This document shows positions 14,696 through 22,907 of a stretch of DNA of 28,621 nucleotides, one piece after another. The position numbers were made by a program, and so were the translations under genes. Numbering within the stretch: the first letter of the stretch is position 1; each line of letters begins with the position of its first letter. The DNA lies in assembly GCA_024693415.1 (NCBI GenBank), contig JAILKX010000207.1:1-28621 (forward strand), given 5' to 3'. Source of the DNA: Bacilli bacterium (lineage in GTDB: Bacteria; Bacillota_I; Bacilli_A; RFN20; CAG-826). The notes beneath the pieces are model-generated. The model was not told the DNA's origin and made no database searches. It saw nothing but the letters and a program-made list of their open reading frames with translations.

Positions 14696-16424
14696 TCTCC
14701 AAAACTTCCAAAAGCTTGCCGCTGACGAGCTTCGATAAGCGGCGATAAACCTCTTGGTGATATGCATTGATCCAAGCGATTTCCCTGTCGGTCAATAAGG
14801 ACACATCCACCGCCTCGAGATCGATGGGAACATAGGTGATCGTTTCGAATTTATAGAAAACGCCGTCTTCCGTTTCGAAAGCAGGAACGGTCAGTAGATT
14901 GTTTTCGATTCTGATGCCCCACTTATCTTTTTTGTATACGCCTGGCTCGATCGTCGTGACCATGCCGGGGACGTTTACGGCGTCGTCGTCTTTGCCAGGG
15001 GCCTGACGGTATCTGAAGCCGTTCGGAGATTCGTGAACCACGGAAACATAGCCTACGCCATGGCCGGTTCCGCATTTATAGTCCATGCCTTCTTGCCACA
15101 TGATGTACCTGGCCATCATATCGATCGGGCGACCCGTTGAGCCTTGCAAGAAAACACAATCCGATAGAGATATGACTGATTTAAGGGTCAAAGTATAGTC
15201 GCGGATATACTCCGCGCAAAGCTTTCCGATCGGGAATGTGCGAGTCGTGTCCGTCGTCCCGCCATAGTACTGTCCGCCCGAATCCACGAGCAGTTGTTGA
15301 CACGAAGAAGGGTCGACCTCGGAGAAAGATTTGGCTGTCGGCGCGTAATGCATCATCGCGGCATTGGGGCCAGCTGCGGCGATTGTCGTAAATGACTCTT
15401 CGAAAAACCTTTTGCCTTCAGCGCGGAAGCCATGAAGGACCTCCACGATATCCCATTCGGTGAGTTTTTCGCCCTTATGCTCATCCAAATACGCGATGAG
15501 TTTCAAAAGGGCGACTCCGTCTTCCTCTTGGATCGATTTGATATTTTCGATTTCCTTAGGTCCTTTGACCGCTTTCATTAGGCGCGAAGGCATTTTTCCA
15601 TCGATGCGGTTATGGAGGATGGTGGCGACTTCCGCGTTGGCTTTGTCTTCGTCAATCAGAGTAGGAACGTCGGCCCGTTCCTTCAAAAACGAAGGCAAGG
15701 AGGCATAGGGCAGTATATTGAAAGGCGGATAATCGAAGCCGATCGAATCCTCGTTCACGAAAAGATAAGGGTTCTCATCTATATCTATATATAAATAGGA
15801 ATAGAAGAGGGGCGTGCATTCAATATCATTCCCGCGAAGGTTCGTGAGATAGGCGATGTCGTCAAGCGTCGTAATCAAATGGGCTTTGGCTCCGGCCGCC
15901 TTGACTTTTGCTTTGACGGATTCGATTTTCTCCCCGGCGGTCAAATCGTGATACTCAGGGCCATCGAACTTCCAGATCTTGCCATTGGGGAAAGGAGGCA
16001 TATTCTCCACCAAGGATCGATAATTAATGTCCTTGATGGGCCCATGTGAAATTGAACCAAGGAAAGACGGTGAGACGACCGACTCATCTAAGCCCAAGGG
16101 GTAAAGATTCTTTGCCTTAAGAAAATCGCTGAGACTTGGATATCCAGGCGTGCTCATCTTCATCAATTGATAAGTCGAGCCTTCTAATTCCTGTTCCGCT
16201 GAAATAAAGAACCGTCCATCGGTCCAAAGATATGCGCCATCCATCGTTACGAGCACGAAGGCGTTGTCTCCAGTGAAAGGACAGAAATACCTTCTTTCGG
16301 CAGCGAAGAAAGGCGCTGGCTCCTCAGAGTCATGCGGATCTCCGGTCGTTATCAAATACGCAACCAGCCCATCTTGCTTCATTTGGGCGCGCAGCTTGCT
16401 TAATCTTTCTACATCAAATGCCAT
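14670..16424 (-). CDS. pepP: Xaa-Pro aminopeptidase (M24B family, three-domain type)
   Basis: Cytosolic dimetal peptidase that removes an N-terminal residue preceding proline. 584 aa from ATG 16424, the size of the long aminopeptidase P1-like form with two creatinase-type N-terminal domains. All five metal ligands are visible in the C-terminal pita-bread domain: Asp381 (VDSGGQYYGG), Asp392 (TTDTTR), His455 (GTGHGVGYV), Glu493 (TIEPGVY) and Glu507 (RIENN). GAGGAG lies 4 nt upstream of the start; an upstream TTG is open in frame but would overlap that site. It follows the 183-aa gene by 20 nt, so it is probably the last gene of the helicase operon although its role looks housekeeping. It converges with the histidine phosphatase, sharing TTAA. 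Confidence 0.94.
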   Translation of the reverse strand: MAFDVERLSKLRAQMKQDGLVAYLITTGDPHDSEEPAPFFAAERRYFCPFTGDNAFVLVTMDGAYLWTDGRFFISAEQELEGSTYQLMKMSTPGYPSLSDFLKAKNLYPLGLDESVVSPSFLGSISHGPIKDINYRSLVENMPPFPNGKIWKFDGPEYHDLTAGEKIESVKAKVKAAGAKAHLITTLDDIAYLTNLRGNDIECTPLFYSYLYIDIDENPYLFVNEDSIGFDYPPFNILPYASLPSFLKERADVPTLIDEDKANAEVATILHNRIDGKMPSRLMKAVKGPKEIENIKSIQEEDGVALLKLIAYLDEHKGEKLTEWDIVEVLHGFRAEGKRFFEESFTTIAAAGPNAAMMHYAPTAKSFSEVDPSSCQQLLVDSGGQYYGGTTDTTRTFPIGKLCAEYIRDYTLTLKSVISLSDCVFLQGSTGRPIDMMARYIMWQEGMDYKCGTGHGVGYVSVVHESPNGFRYRQAPGKDDDAVNVPGMVTTIEPGVYKKDKWGIRIENNLLTVPAFETEDGVFYKFETITYVPIDLEAVDVSLLTDREIAWINAYHQEVYRRLSKLVSGKLLEVLEKKTRPLSR

Positions 16425-16444
16425 AATGCTCCTCAACGGCCAAA

Positions 16445-16996
16445 CTAGGCCAAATCGCTGTCGAAAACCATCCGCAAATAGCGGATCAAATTTTCAGAAT
16501 TCCCGCAGAACGCGTCCGAATCGCCTTTCAGGAGGATTGATTCAACGCTTCTTTTCATATCTGCCCACACAGGGTCGCTCGACGGTTCTGCGCCATAGGC
16601 AATGCCCTCAAGGCCGGCGCCGGAAAGGGTGAATAGAGGACCGAGCCACTTCTCAAAATCGACGCCACCGCTCAAGTTGACCGCCTCGAGCAGGAAGAAG
16701 ACATCATCGGCTTTGTGATATTCGGCAAGGTAATGATCCTCGGGATCCCATTCCGGAAACACCACATCGTTCTGCAGCGAGTTCTTGATGGAACGCCTTT
16801 TCAATATTTCGACGAACCCGAAAACGCATTGATCGAAAAGGTCTTTTTGGATGGTCGGCTCCAAAAGATATACCGCCGACAAAGCGATGATCACGTTTTC
16901 GTCTGCGTGAAGATGCTCCCGCGCCACATTGATGAAATATCCAAACGCCATGGCGTCATGATATACGGAATCGGGATTAAGCTTTATTTCTTCCAT
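16445..16996 (-). CDS. Hypothetical protein (183 aa) in the helicase operon
   Basis: Acidic, soluble, mainly helical by eye; no membrane helix, signal peptide or recognised motif. It has a run of tryptophan/aromatic residues (FPEWDPEDHYLAEYH, then FEKWLGPLF) and a C-terminal NLIRYLRMVF helix. The ATG at 16996 has AAAGGAAG 5 nt upstream and overlaps the end of the Vsr-Nudix gene by 20 nt, so translational coupling is likely and the product probably works with it. I cannot assign a function. Confidence 0.75.
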   Translation of the reverse strand: MEEIKLNPDSVYHDAMAFGYFINVAREHLHADENVIIALSAVYLLEPTIQKDLFDQCVFGFVEILKRRSIKNSLQNDVVFPEWDPEDHYLAEYHKADDVFFLLEAVNLSGGVDFEKWLGPLFTLSGAGLEGIAYGAEPSSDPVWADMKRSVESILLKGDSDAFCGNSENLIRYLRMVFDSDLA

Positions 16997-17942
16997 TGCG
17001 TCTTCCTTTCTTCTTTTTCGGCTTTTTCTTCTGGTCGGGTTTATAGAAAGGCCCGATGACCTCTTTCAAATCATTCCCTTCATATATCAAGGTAAGCCCA
17101 AAGGGTTTGTTCGCATCCGATTCCAGAAGAGGCATGAAAACTCTGTCGCCTTCCCAAAGATTCAGATTCGCTATCTCCGCTTTATCGACGAACTTCAGTT
17201 CCCCTTCATTGCACTCGATCATTTCGCCGTCCCAACTTGGCACTTTGTAGATATACATCCTTTCGGAAGGGCATTGCGAATTGAGGAAGTCCACATATCC
17301 AACGTAGCGACTCTTTAGGACACGGAGGCCCGTCTCTTCCATAATCTCGCGCTTCATCGCCGCTTGGATTGATTCACCGCGCTCGACATGTCCCCCTACT
17401 CCAATCCATTTTCCTTCATTGGGGTCGGCTTTTTTCTTTGTTCGATGAAGCATTAGATAACTATTGCCTTGTTCAATATAGGCAAGCGTCGTTTTATTCT
17501 TTTTGCCCACCTCTATCATTTCGAAAATGGCCTTTTGCTTTCCGATTGCATTCATAATCTCATCGATGACCCGGTCGAGTTCCTTCATTATTTCGAAGCC
17601 CCAGTAGCGGAGGACCAGATAGCCTTGTTCAGCCAATTTGGCATTGACTTCTTTATCGCGTTCGATGTTCCGCTCGATTTTGGGAATCCAATAGTCGAGA
17701 TTTGTGTGAAGGTTCTCTTTATTCTCTTCGAACTTGTACCCGTGCCAGAACTCCGAATCGCAGAAAACCGCGACTTTGTATTTTTCGATCACGATGTCAG
17801 GGTGGCCGAAAACCTTTGAGGAGTATAGGCGGTACTTGACGCCGCGGGCGGATAGTTCCTTCCGGACGCGAAGCTCAATTCCCGTGTCCTTTCCCCGGAT
17901 ATGCGACATTGTCTTCGAAACGATTGCTGGATCTCTTTTCAT
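16977..17942 (-). CDS. Fusion of a Vsr-type endonuclease with a MutT-like Nudix hydrolase
   Basis: 321 aa. Residues ~1-135 match very-short-patch repair endonucleases: KTMSHIRGKDTGIELRVRK, the active-site GHPDIVI (Asp49) and FWHG (His67), then YWIPKIERNIERDKEVN and LVLRYWGFE. Against E. coli Vsr as I recall it, Glu23, Asp49 and His67 are kept, but His64 appears as Asp62 and the zinc-ligand cysteines are missing. Residues ~145-290 are a Nudix domain with a perfect box from Gly184 (G-x5-E190-x7-REIMEETGL to 206) and the WIGVGGH lead-in seen in 8-oxo-dGTPase-like members. The tail is lysine-rich (KKKPKKKKGRRNGR). No Dcm-type methyltransferase is adjacent. Start overlaps the coiled-coil gene stop as ATGA. 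Confidence 0.85.
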   Translation of the reverse strand: MKRDPAIVSKTMSHIRGKDTGIELRVRKELSARGVKYRLYSSKVFGHPDIVIEKYKVAVFCDSEFWHGYKFEENKENLHTNLDYWIPKIERNIERDKEVNAKLAEQGYLVLRYWGFEIMKELDRVIDEIMNAIGKQKAIFEMIEVGKKNKTTLAYIEQGNSYLMLHRTKKKADPNEGKWIGVGGHVERGESIQAAMKREIMEETGLRVLKSRYVGYVDFLNSQCPSERMYIYKVPSWDGEMIECNEGELKFVDKAEIANLNLWEGDRVFMPLLESDANKPFGLTLIYEGNDLKEVIGPFYKPDQKKKPKKKKGRRNGRNKA

Positions 17943-18364
17943 TTGGATTTCTTTCTTGCCGATGACTTTTTCGGCGTATTCGATTTGGTTTTCTTGGCTT
18001 TCGGATGCATGACCGATTCCTCGTATGTCTCAATGCTCTCGCTGACCTTTTCTTTCAGGGCAATGCCGAGTTGTTCCATCCTCTCAGGATCAATATGCTG
18101 GATGAGGTCAGTCAATTCCTCGATCTTGGTTTGCGCTTCATTGATTCTCTCAAGGCTGGATTCGAGCCTTTCCATAGCCGTTTCGAGCTTTGCGATAGAT
18201 TTTTCGATCTCTTTTTGCCGATCGAAAACATCGTCGATGGATTTGGAGATCTCTTCGGCTTTCTCTTCGAAATCCATGTTCGCCTGCGCCACCGCTTCTA
18301 AGTTTTCCTTCGCCTTTTCAAGGGCTTCCACCGCCCCTATCATCATCTTGTCATCAATCGGCAT
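17939..18364 (-). CDS. Coiled-coil protein with a basic tail (141 aa)
   Basis: Residues ~12-110 are an almost uninterrupted heptad-rich helix (for example EIEKSIAKLETAMERLESSL), interrupted by DPERME; residues ~118-141 are a Lys/Ser-rich tail (KKTKSNTPKKSSARKKSK) suited to nucleic-acid contact. No enzyme motif. The ATG at 18364 begins 2 nt after the helicase stop, with AAGGAG inside the last helicase codons as its ribosome binding site; its own stop overlaps the next start. It probably acts as an oligomerising or scaffolding partner of the helicase or Vsr-Nudix protein (inference). Confidence 0.78.
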   Translation of the reverse strand: MPIDDKMMIGAVEALEKAKENLEAVAQANMDFEEKAEEISKSIDDVFDRQKEIEKSIAKLETAMERLESSLERINEAQTKIEELTDLIQHIDPERMEQLGIALKEKVSESIETYEESVMHPKAKKTKSNTPKKSSARKKSK

Positions 18365-18366
18365 AA

Positions 18367-21300
18367 TCAGATCTCCTTTATATCCTTATTTATATTGGCT
18401 TGATTTTCAATCATTCTGCATAGCCTCATCGTGGTCAGCGCGAAGAAGAATTCCTTCTCATTGGAATCGAAATACTTGATCGTCCTTCTGAACATCCTCG
18501 CGATATCGTCTCCGGACTCTGTCTCATCGCGGAGGCATTTCAGAAGCAGGGACTTCTTTCGTTCGCCGTTGCTTTCATAGAAATCCGATAGTCCACGATA
18601 ATCTTTATAGCCAAGAAGCAATGATATCGTTTGCGAATGGGTGTATTTCTTTTTGGATATGTTGATATAAGCATTGGCTTTGGCGATGAGATCCGCTGCA
18701 TCGGGATGGCCATCCGCCCTGGTATAAGCCCGGAGGGCTCCTTCGTAATCCCTTTTCTTGAACAGCCTATTCCCAAATACGATCCAGTGTTCCAAGTTGA
18801 CCGTCCCTGCGAAATACGCCTCAAGCTCATTGACGTCTTTCAAGACGGAAAGATGCGACAAAATCTTTTCTTCTACCAATTTCGATTTCGTGTCTTCGTA
18901 AACGATTATGCGGTTCTTGGCGCGGGTCAAAGCGACATAGAACCGGTTGAAGAGCATGCGATGAAGCGTAGAATGGCGACCGGCTCTCTCTTCTCCCAAA
19001 ACCGATTCAAACAGTTCGGATGAGGACGAGAAGAAATTATATAAAATGACGGAATCCCACTCTCGGCCCTTGGCTTGCTCTACGCTTAAGAAAGAAGTCT
19101 CGACGAATTTTGGCGCTAAATTGGAATACTTTATCTTGGCCGCCTCACAAATTTGCGATTCCGGGAAAATAAACACCGTGTCCCGGTTGGACTTGTCCGC
19201 CAAAACAATCGCTTTCTTAAAAGAGGATTCCTGTCTGACCAAAAGGGCGAAGAGATCGTCGTCGTCATCCCGCAAGGAAACTTCGGGAGCTTCAACGCTT
19301 TTCTTTTGAGCGCCAATCGCATCTTTTTTAACTATGTTCACTTCGTTGATAAAACGAACCAGTGACGCGCCAGACCTATAGGAATCATTAAGGTATTCAA
19401 CATTGAGTTGGACCCTCTTATTGAAAGTTTCCTTCACGATCCGTTCGGCGTCGCCAACATTGAATATTGTCGGGTTAATCGATTGATTATCATCTCCATA
19501 CAAGAATAAATGTAAAGGAATCGTCGATTTAATGAATTTCAAGACCGCTCTAAACTGGAGTTCAGTTAAATCTTGATATTCGTCAATTATAATCGCGTCA
19601 TACCGCCCAATTTTCTTCTCAATCAAGAGGAGCATTTTGGCCATATCGTTCGCCGTGATTAAACCTTCTTCCCTTAGGTATTTGTCGAAAAGAAGGGCCA
19701 CCTTATAGATAGCTTCCCTCTGTTGAACGCTATAGCCCTCTTCTTTACCTGTTTTGCGGAGGAACTGTTCTAAGGGCAAACGACCGTCTTGCCTATCAAA
19801 GCATTCGATAGAGCCGCGGATAACGCCATTGTAAAAGACGTATGACGTCATGAATCTCTCATCGTCCGTGTTTCCGATTACGCTGATCAACGTTTTGAAA
19901 GAGCGGTCTTTGTCCGCCTTTTGAAGGAACCATTCCCTAAACTCGGCTCGGCCTGCATACTTGGTGAAAATGCCTCTGCGATTAGGCAGCAGCTCTGCGC
20001 AAAGATCTTTGAAGGTCATGCAATTTGGTTCGATGCCGCCTTCGATTCTCAGCGTATCAGTCACGTATTTGCAGAGGTCTTCCTGATACGTTAGATATAG
20101 GGTCGAGAGGCCATTATTGACCAAATCCAGATAGCTCGACATGCTGAGCAGGGTTTTCCCGGTTCCGGCCGATCCGCAGAACGCAAGGGGGCAACGGTTT
20201 TGAGTATGGTCCAGCAAAGCGATTTGTCGCTCGGACAAATATGCAAGTTCGCCTGGATCCTCTTTGGCGTTTTCCGGCATCAATATCTTATGAAGCAAAA
20301 CGGAATCGCCACGGTCTCTCAAATATTTGGCCAAAGATGCCGCGATGGTTCCTTGCTCATCGTGCTCATCCTCATCGGAAATGCCGACGAAAATGAAATC
20401 GCTGGACTCCATGCGCCTTTTGCTATCGTAACCATTGATAAAGAATATGCGGCTAGCGCCATATTCCGGCCTATTGGACAGGCGCATTTTATGCATGGTG
20501 ATGCCGGTCAAACCCAAAACATTCTTGTTGTCTCTAAGAGACAGGATATTAAGAAGATCCTCGTCCGAAGAACAAATGACCTGCTCATATAAATGGAACA
20601 TGTCGGTTTCGGCTTGAGGATGTTTGTCGCAGAGTTCAGAGAATTCTTTCCTGAAACGCTCTGTAACGAATAGCCTGCGCAATGGTTTTTGACGCTTGCT
20701 GATGAAAAGCTCTTCCATTTCATTTTGCGGGCTCTCATCGGTTTCATTGACAAATACATCTTCCTCTTTTTCGATGTTGGTTTGCTCTGGTTCAACCACA
20801 GTCTCTTCCAATAGTTCCTCTGGAAGTTCTTCAGGCCCATCACACAGTTCAAGCACATCATAAAACTCAAGGTAAGGATCCATTAGAACCGTAAACCCAT
20901 TCGTCGTGACGCATTTGAGTTCAACGTCGAATCGGATGGAAAGATACACGCAGAATGCAGGCTCCGACAAATACCCGAGCGCGACATCGATCGGATTATT
21001 CATTGCATCCAAAGTCATGACCAAAGGACGCCAGTCCTCGGCTTTGAAGTTTGAAAGGCAGGAGTATCTTGGATCTCCATCAGGGAATTCGCCTGGGCAG
21101 AACATGACGAATTTATTCAAGGATAATTTCCGCACCTCGGACAGCCTTTCCATTATCTGAAGGAAGGTGTTTTCAAACGGATTTCCCACTTCGTTTACAA
21201 CGATGAGCGAGCCATTCACTTTTCGGTTGGGCCTATATTCGAAAGACGGGCGGGTGCGGAACCTCTTTTCTTCCGTGACAATTGTCTTGGGCTTGGAGTT

Positions 21301-22302
21301 TGAACCGCTGATAAAAACCTTTTGGATATCAGGTTTTTTATATTCTTCGTCTTGGATTTGCGGCTTTTCAAATCGTTTTGCAGGGTTTTTGCTTAGGAAT
21401 GATGGCTTTGAATTCGGCGTGAATCCAGAACTGCTTAGAACCTTCTTCTGCGCTTCGAGCGCATCCCTTTCATCAGGGGCTTCTGACTGCTTCGGCGATG
21501 TGGAACCTGCCTTTTCGCCTTCCGGCTTCACCTCTGGCTCTATCGATTTGAAGTTCTTCTTTTTCGTGGCTGAGAAGCTTGGTCTGGCAATCGCGGGAAT
21601 GACCGGATCGTCGTCCACGGGCTCGCGGACGGTAGCTTCCGAAAGGCCCTTGGGCTTCTTGTTTTTCGTCGCGTTGAACGACTTCAGTTCATTGAGATCG
21701 GGCATGACGAAATCGTCTTCCTCATTCGTCTCCCCTTCCGCATCCGATATCTCGCTGACCGTATTGCGGAACGTCTTCTTCTGAATTGCCTGGAACCGGT
21801 TATCCGGAACGATTTCTATGTCTTTGAAGAATGCCTTCGCCTTAATCGGCCCGTCGCCTTCATCGATATAGAATTGATCATAGATCGCAACCACTGCCTT
21901 AAGGGTTTCCGCATCGATCACATATGCCCATTTATAGTCGCTTTTATTGACTAATATGATACTAATAATTTTGTCGTTGTTTTCATCCCACACGAAAGCA
22001 GGAACCATCCATTCGTAACCATAGAAGGTACCCTTAAGCTTGCCGATTGTCCTTCCCGGGGCTTCTAACGGATATGCGGTTCCTCCGGCGGCCAGTTCCA
22101 CTTGGTTCATGAACCTGATGCGGCTCATCACCTTTTCCAGTTCGTCCTTAAAATACTCCGAACCGATGTTCGCGATGAGCGTTTCGCCGTTCTCGGGATT
22201 TCCCGTATATGTAAAGTAAACTTTGTCTTCCGCCATGCGAGTGCTTTGATATTTTACCCCCTGCCCGCTTCCGTTCCCATACGAAAACCTGCAAGTGCCC
22301 AT
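18367..22302 (-). CDS. UvrD-like superfamily 1 helicase with long N-terminal extension (1311 aa)
   Basis: All SF1A helicase motifs are present in the C-terminal half: Walker A CGSAGTGKT (~709-717), Walker B DEYQD (907-911), motif III YGDDNQSINP, motif IV NDSYRSGASLV, motif V SVEQAKGREWDSVI, and motif VI YVALTRAKNR (Thr1126). It is therefore a DNA (or RNA) translocase. The N-terminal half is unusual: ~1-190 an uncharacterised domain; ~195-370 a disordered Lys/Ser/Pro linker with repeated SFxATKxKK motifs; ~370-490 another unknown domain; ~530-660 a segment reminiscent of RelE/ParE-like folds (MRLSNRPEYGASRIFFI, then FVGISDEDEHDEQGT). The C-terminal ~150 residues are helical repeats. Start ATG 22302 has AAAGGAAA just upstream. 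First gene of the operon 22302-14670. Confidence 0.88.
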   Translation of the reverse strand: MGTCRFSYGNGSGQGVKYQSTRMAEDKVYFTYTGNPENGETLIANIGSEYFKDELEKVMSRIRFMNQVELAAGGTAYPLEAPGRTIGKLKGTFYGYEWMVPAFVWDENNDKIISIILVNKSDYKWAYVIDAETLKAVVAIYDQFYIDEGDGPIKAKAFFKDIEIVPDNRFQAIQKKTFRNTVSEISDAEGETNEEDDFVMPDLNELKSFNATKNKKPKGLSEATVREPVDDDPVIPAIARPSFSATKKKNFKSIEPEVKPEGEKAGSTSPKQSEAPDERDALEAQKKVLSSSGFTPNSKPSFLSKNPAKRFEKPQIQDEEYKKPDIQKVFISGSNSKPKTIVTEEKRFRTRPSFEYRPNRKVNGSLIVVNEVGNPFENTFLQIMERLSEVRKLSLNKFVMFCPGEFPDGDPRYSCLSNFKAEDWRPLVMTLDAMNNPIDVALGYLSEPAFCVYLSIRFDVELKCVTTNGFTVLMDPYLEFYDVLELCDGPEELPEELLEETVVEPEQTNIEKEEDVFVNETDESPQNEMEELFISKRQKPLRRLFVTERFRKEFSELCDKHPQAETDMFHLYEQVICSSDEDLLNILSLRDNKNVLGLTGITMHKMRLSNRPEYGASRIFFINGYDSKRRMESSDFIFVGISDEDEHDEQGTIAASLAKYLRDRGDSVLLHKILMPENAKEDPGELAYLSERQIALLDHTQNRCPLAFCGSAGTGKTLLSMSSYLDLVNNGLSTLYLTYQEDLCKYVTDTLRIEGGIEPNCMTFKDLCAELLPNRRGIFTKYAGRAEFREWFLQKADKDRSFKTLISVIGNTDDERFMTSYVFYNGVIRGSIECFDRQDGRLPLEQFLRKTGKEEGYSVQQREAIYKVALLFDKYLREEGLITANDMAKMLLLIEKKIGRYDAIIIDEYQDLTELQFRAVLKFIKSTIPLHLFLYGDDNQSINPTIFNVGDAERIVKETFNKRVQLNVEYLNDSYRSGASLVRFINEVNIVKKDAIGAQKKSVEAPEVSLRDDDDDLFALLVRQESSFKKAIVLADKSNRDTVFIFPESQICEAAKIKYSNLAPKFVETSFLSVEQAKGREWDSVILYNFFSSSSELFESVLGEERAGRHSTLHRMLFNRFYVALTRAKNRIIVYEDTKSKLVEEKILSHLSVLKDVNELEAYFAGTVNLEHWIVFGNRLFKKRDYEGALRAYTRADGHPDAADLIAKANAYINISKKKYTHSQTISLLLGYKDYRGLSDFYESNGERKKSLLLKCLRDETESGDDIARMFRRTIKYFDSNEKEFFFALTTMRLCRMIENQANINKDIKEI

Positions 22303-22327
22303 TTTCCTTTGGCTTCTCTTTCCTTAT

Positions 22328-22349
22328 TTATATAGAGGATAATAGGGAC
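22328..22349. promoter_or_regulatory. Overlapping divergent promoters: helicase operon and GNAT gene
   Basis: Minus strand: TATATA/TATAAA near 22335-22328 with TTTACG 18 nt upstream, giving a short leader with AAAGGAAA before ATG 22302. Plus strand: GATAAT 22338-22343, then AGGGAC and ATG 22350, a leaderless arrangement. The two -10 elements are adjacent, so the promoters should compete. Confidence 0.55.
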
Positions 22350-22907
22350 ATGCGTAAAATCGTCGCCCCCACAGAGAACGATATCCCCGCCATCGGAAAG
22401 CTTTTCGGCCGCGCCGAGCTCGATATGGAATACAACGCCCTGCAGGACGAATCGCTCGAGAATTTCAAATCAAGAAGTCTAGAGGCGATCATAGAAAGCA
22501 AATCATCCTTCGTCGAAAAAGAAGGCGCCACAGTGCTCGGATTCATCGAAATCACCCACTTCTACAAAGACCTGTTCCTCGGCGAGGAGGCCAAGCAATC
22601 GGAAGGTTTCGCCCTGCTCGATTCGTTTGGCTACAAAGGCGAAAACGTCATCGCCTTCCCCACATTCTTCATCGACCCCAAATGGATGGGCAAAGGCGTG
22701 GCCCGCGAATTCTTCCAAGGCGTGATGTCGCGCTACGAGGAGACGAGCTTCCTAGTCCAAGTCGACATCCGCAACAAGCGGGCGATCCGCTTCCTCGAGA
22801 AACTTGGCTATTACGACTTCGGCCCCCATATGCTCAAAAGCAAAAGCTCCACCTTCATGGTGAAGCCTTACATTCCCCAAGGCCTTTGCAGAAAAGCCTT
22901 CTGGTGA
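22350..22907 (+). CDS. GNAT-family N-acetyltransferase
   Basis: 185-aa acetyl-CoA-dependent N-acetyltransferase. The GNAT core is visible: N-terminal IVAPTENDIPAIGKLF, strand 4 FPTFFIDPKWMGKGVAREFF (acetyl-CoA pyrophosphate loop of the Q/RxxGxG/A type, here K-W-M-G-K-G-V-A), and the closing VDIRNKRAIRFLEKLGYYDFG. The acceptor substrate cannot be predicted. GATAAT ends 6 nt upstream of ATG and there is no Shine-Dalgarno. The stop (22905-22907) directly abuts the stop of the convergent ABC exporter gene with no spacer. Confidence 0.9.
   Translation: MRKIVAPTENDIPAIGKLFGRAELDMEYNALQDESLENFKSRSLEAIIESKSSFVEKEGATVLGFIEITHFYKDLFLGEEAKQSEGFALLDSFGYKGENVIAFPTFFIDPKWMGKGVAREFFQGVMSRYEETSFLVQVDIRNKRAIRFLEKLGYYDFGPHMLKSKSSTFMVKPYIPQGLCRKAFW

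Noticed and set aside
22234..22302. ATG 22236 as an alternative helicase start
   Set aside because: It has no Shine-Dalgarno at normal spacing, while ATG 22302 has AAAGGAAA and a promoter just upstream. It is not fully excluded.
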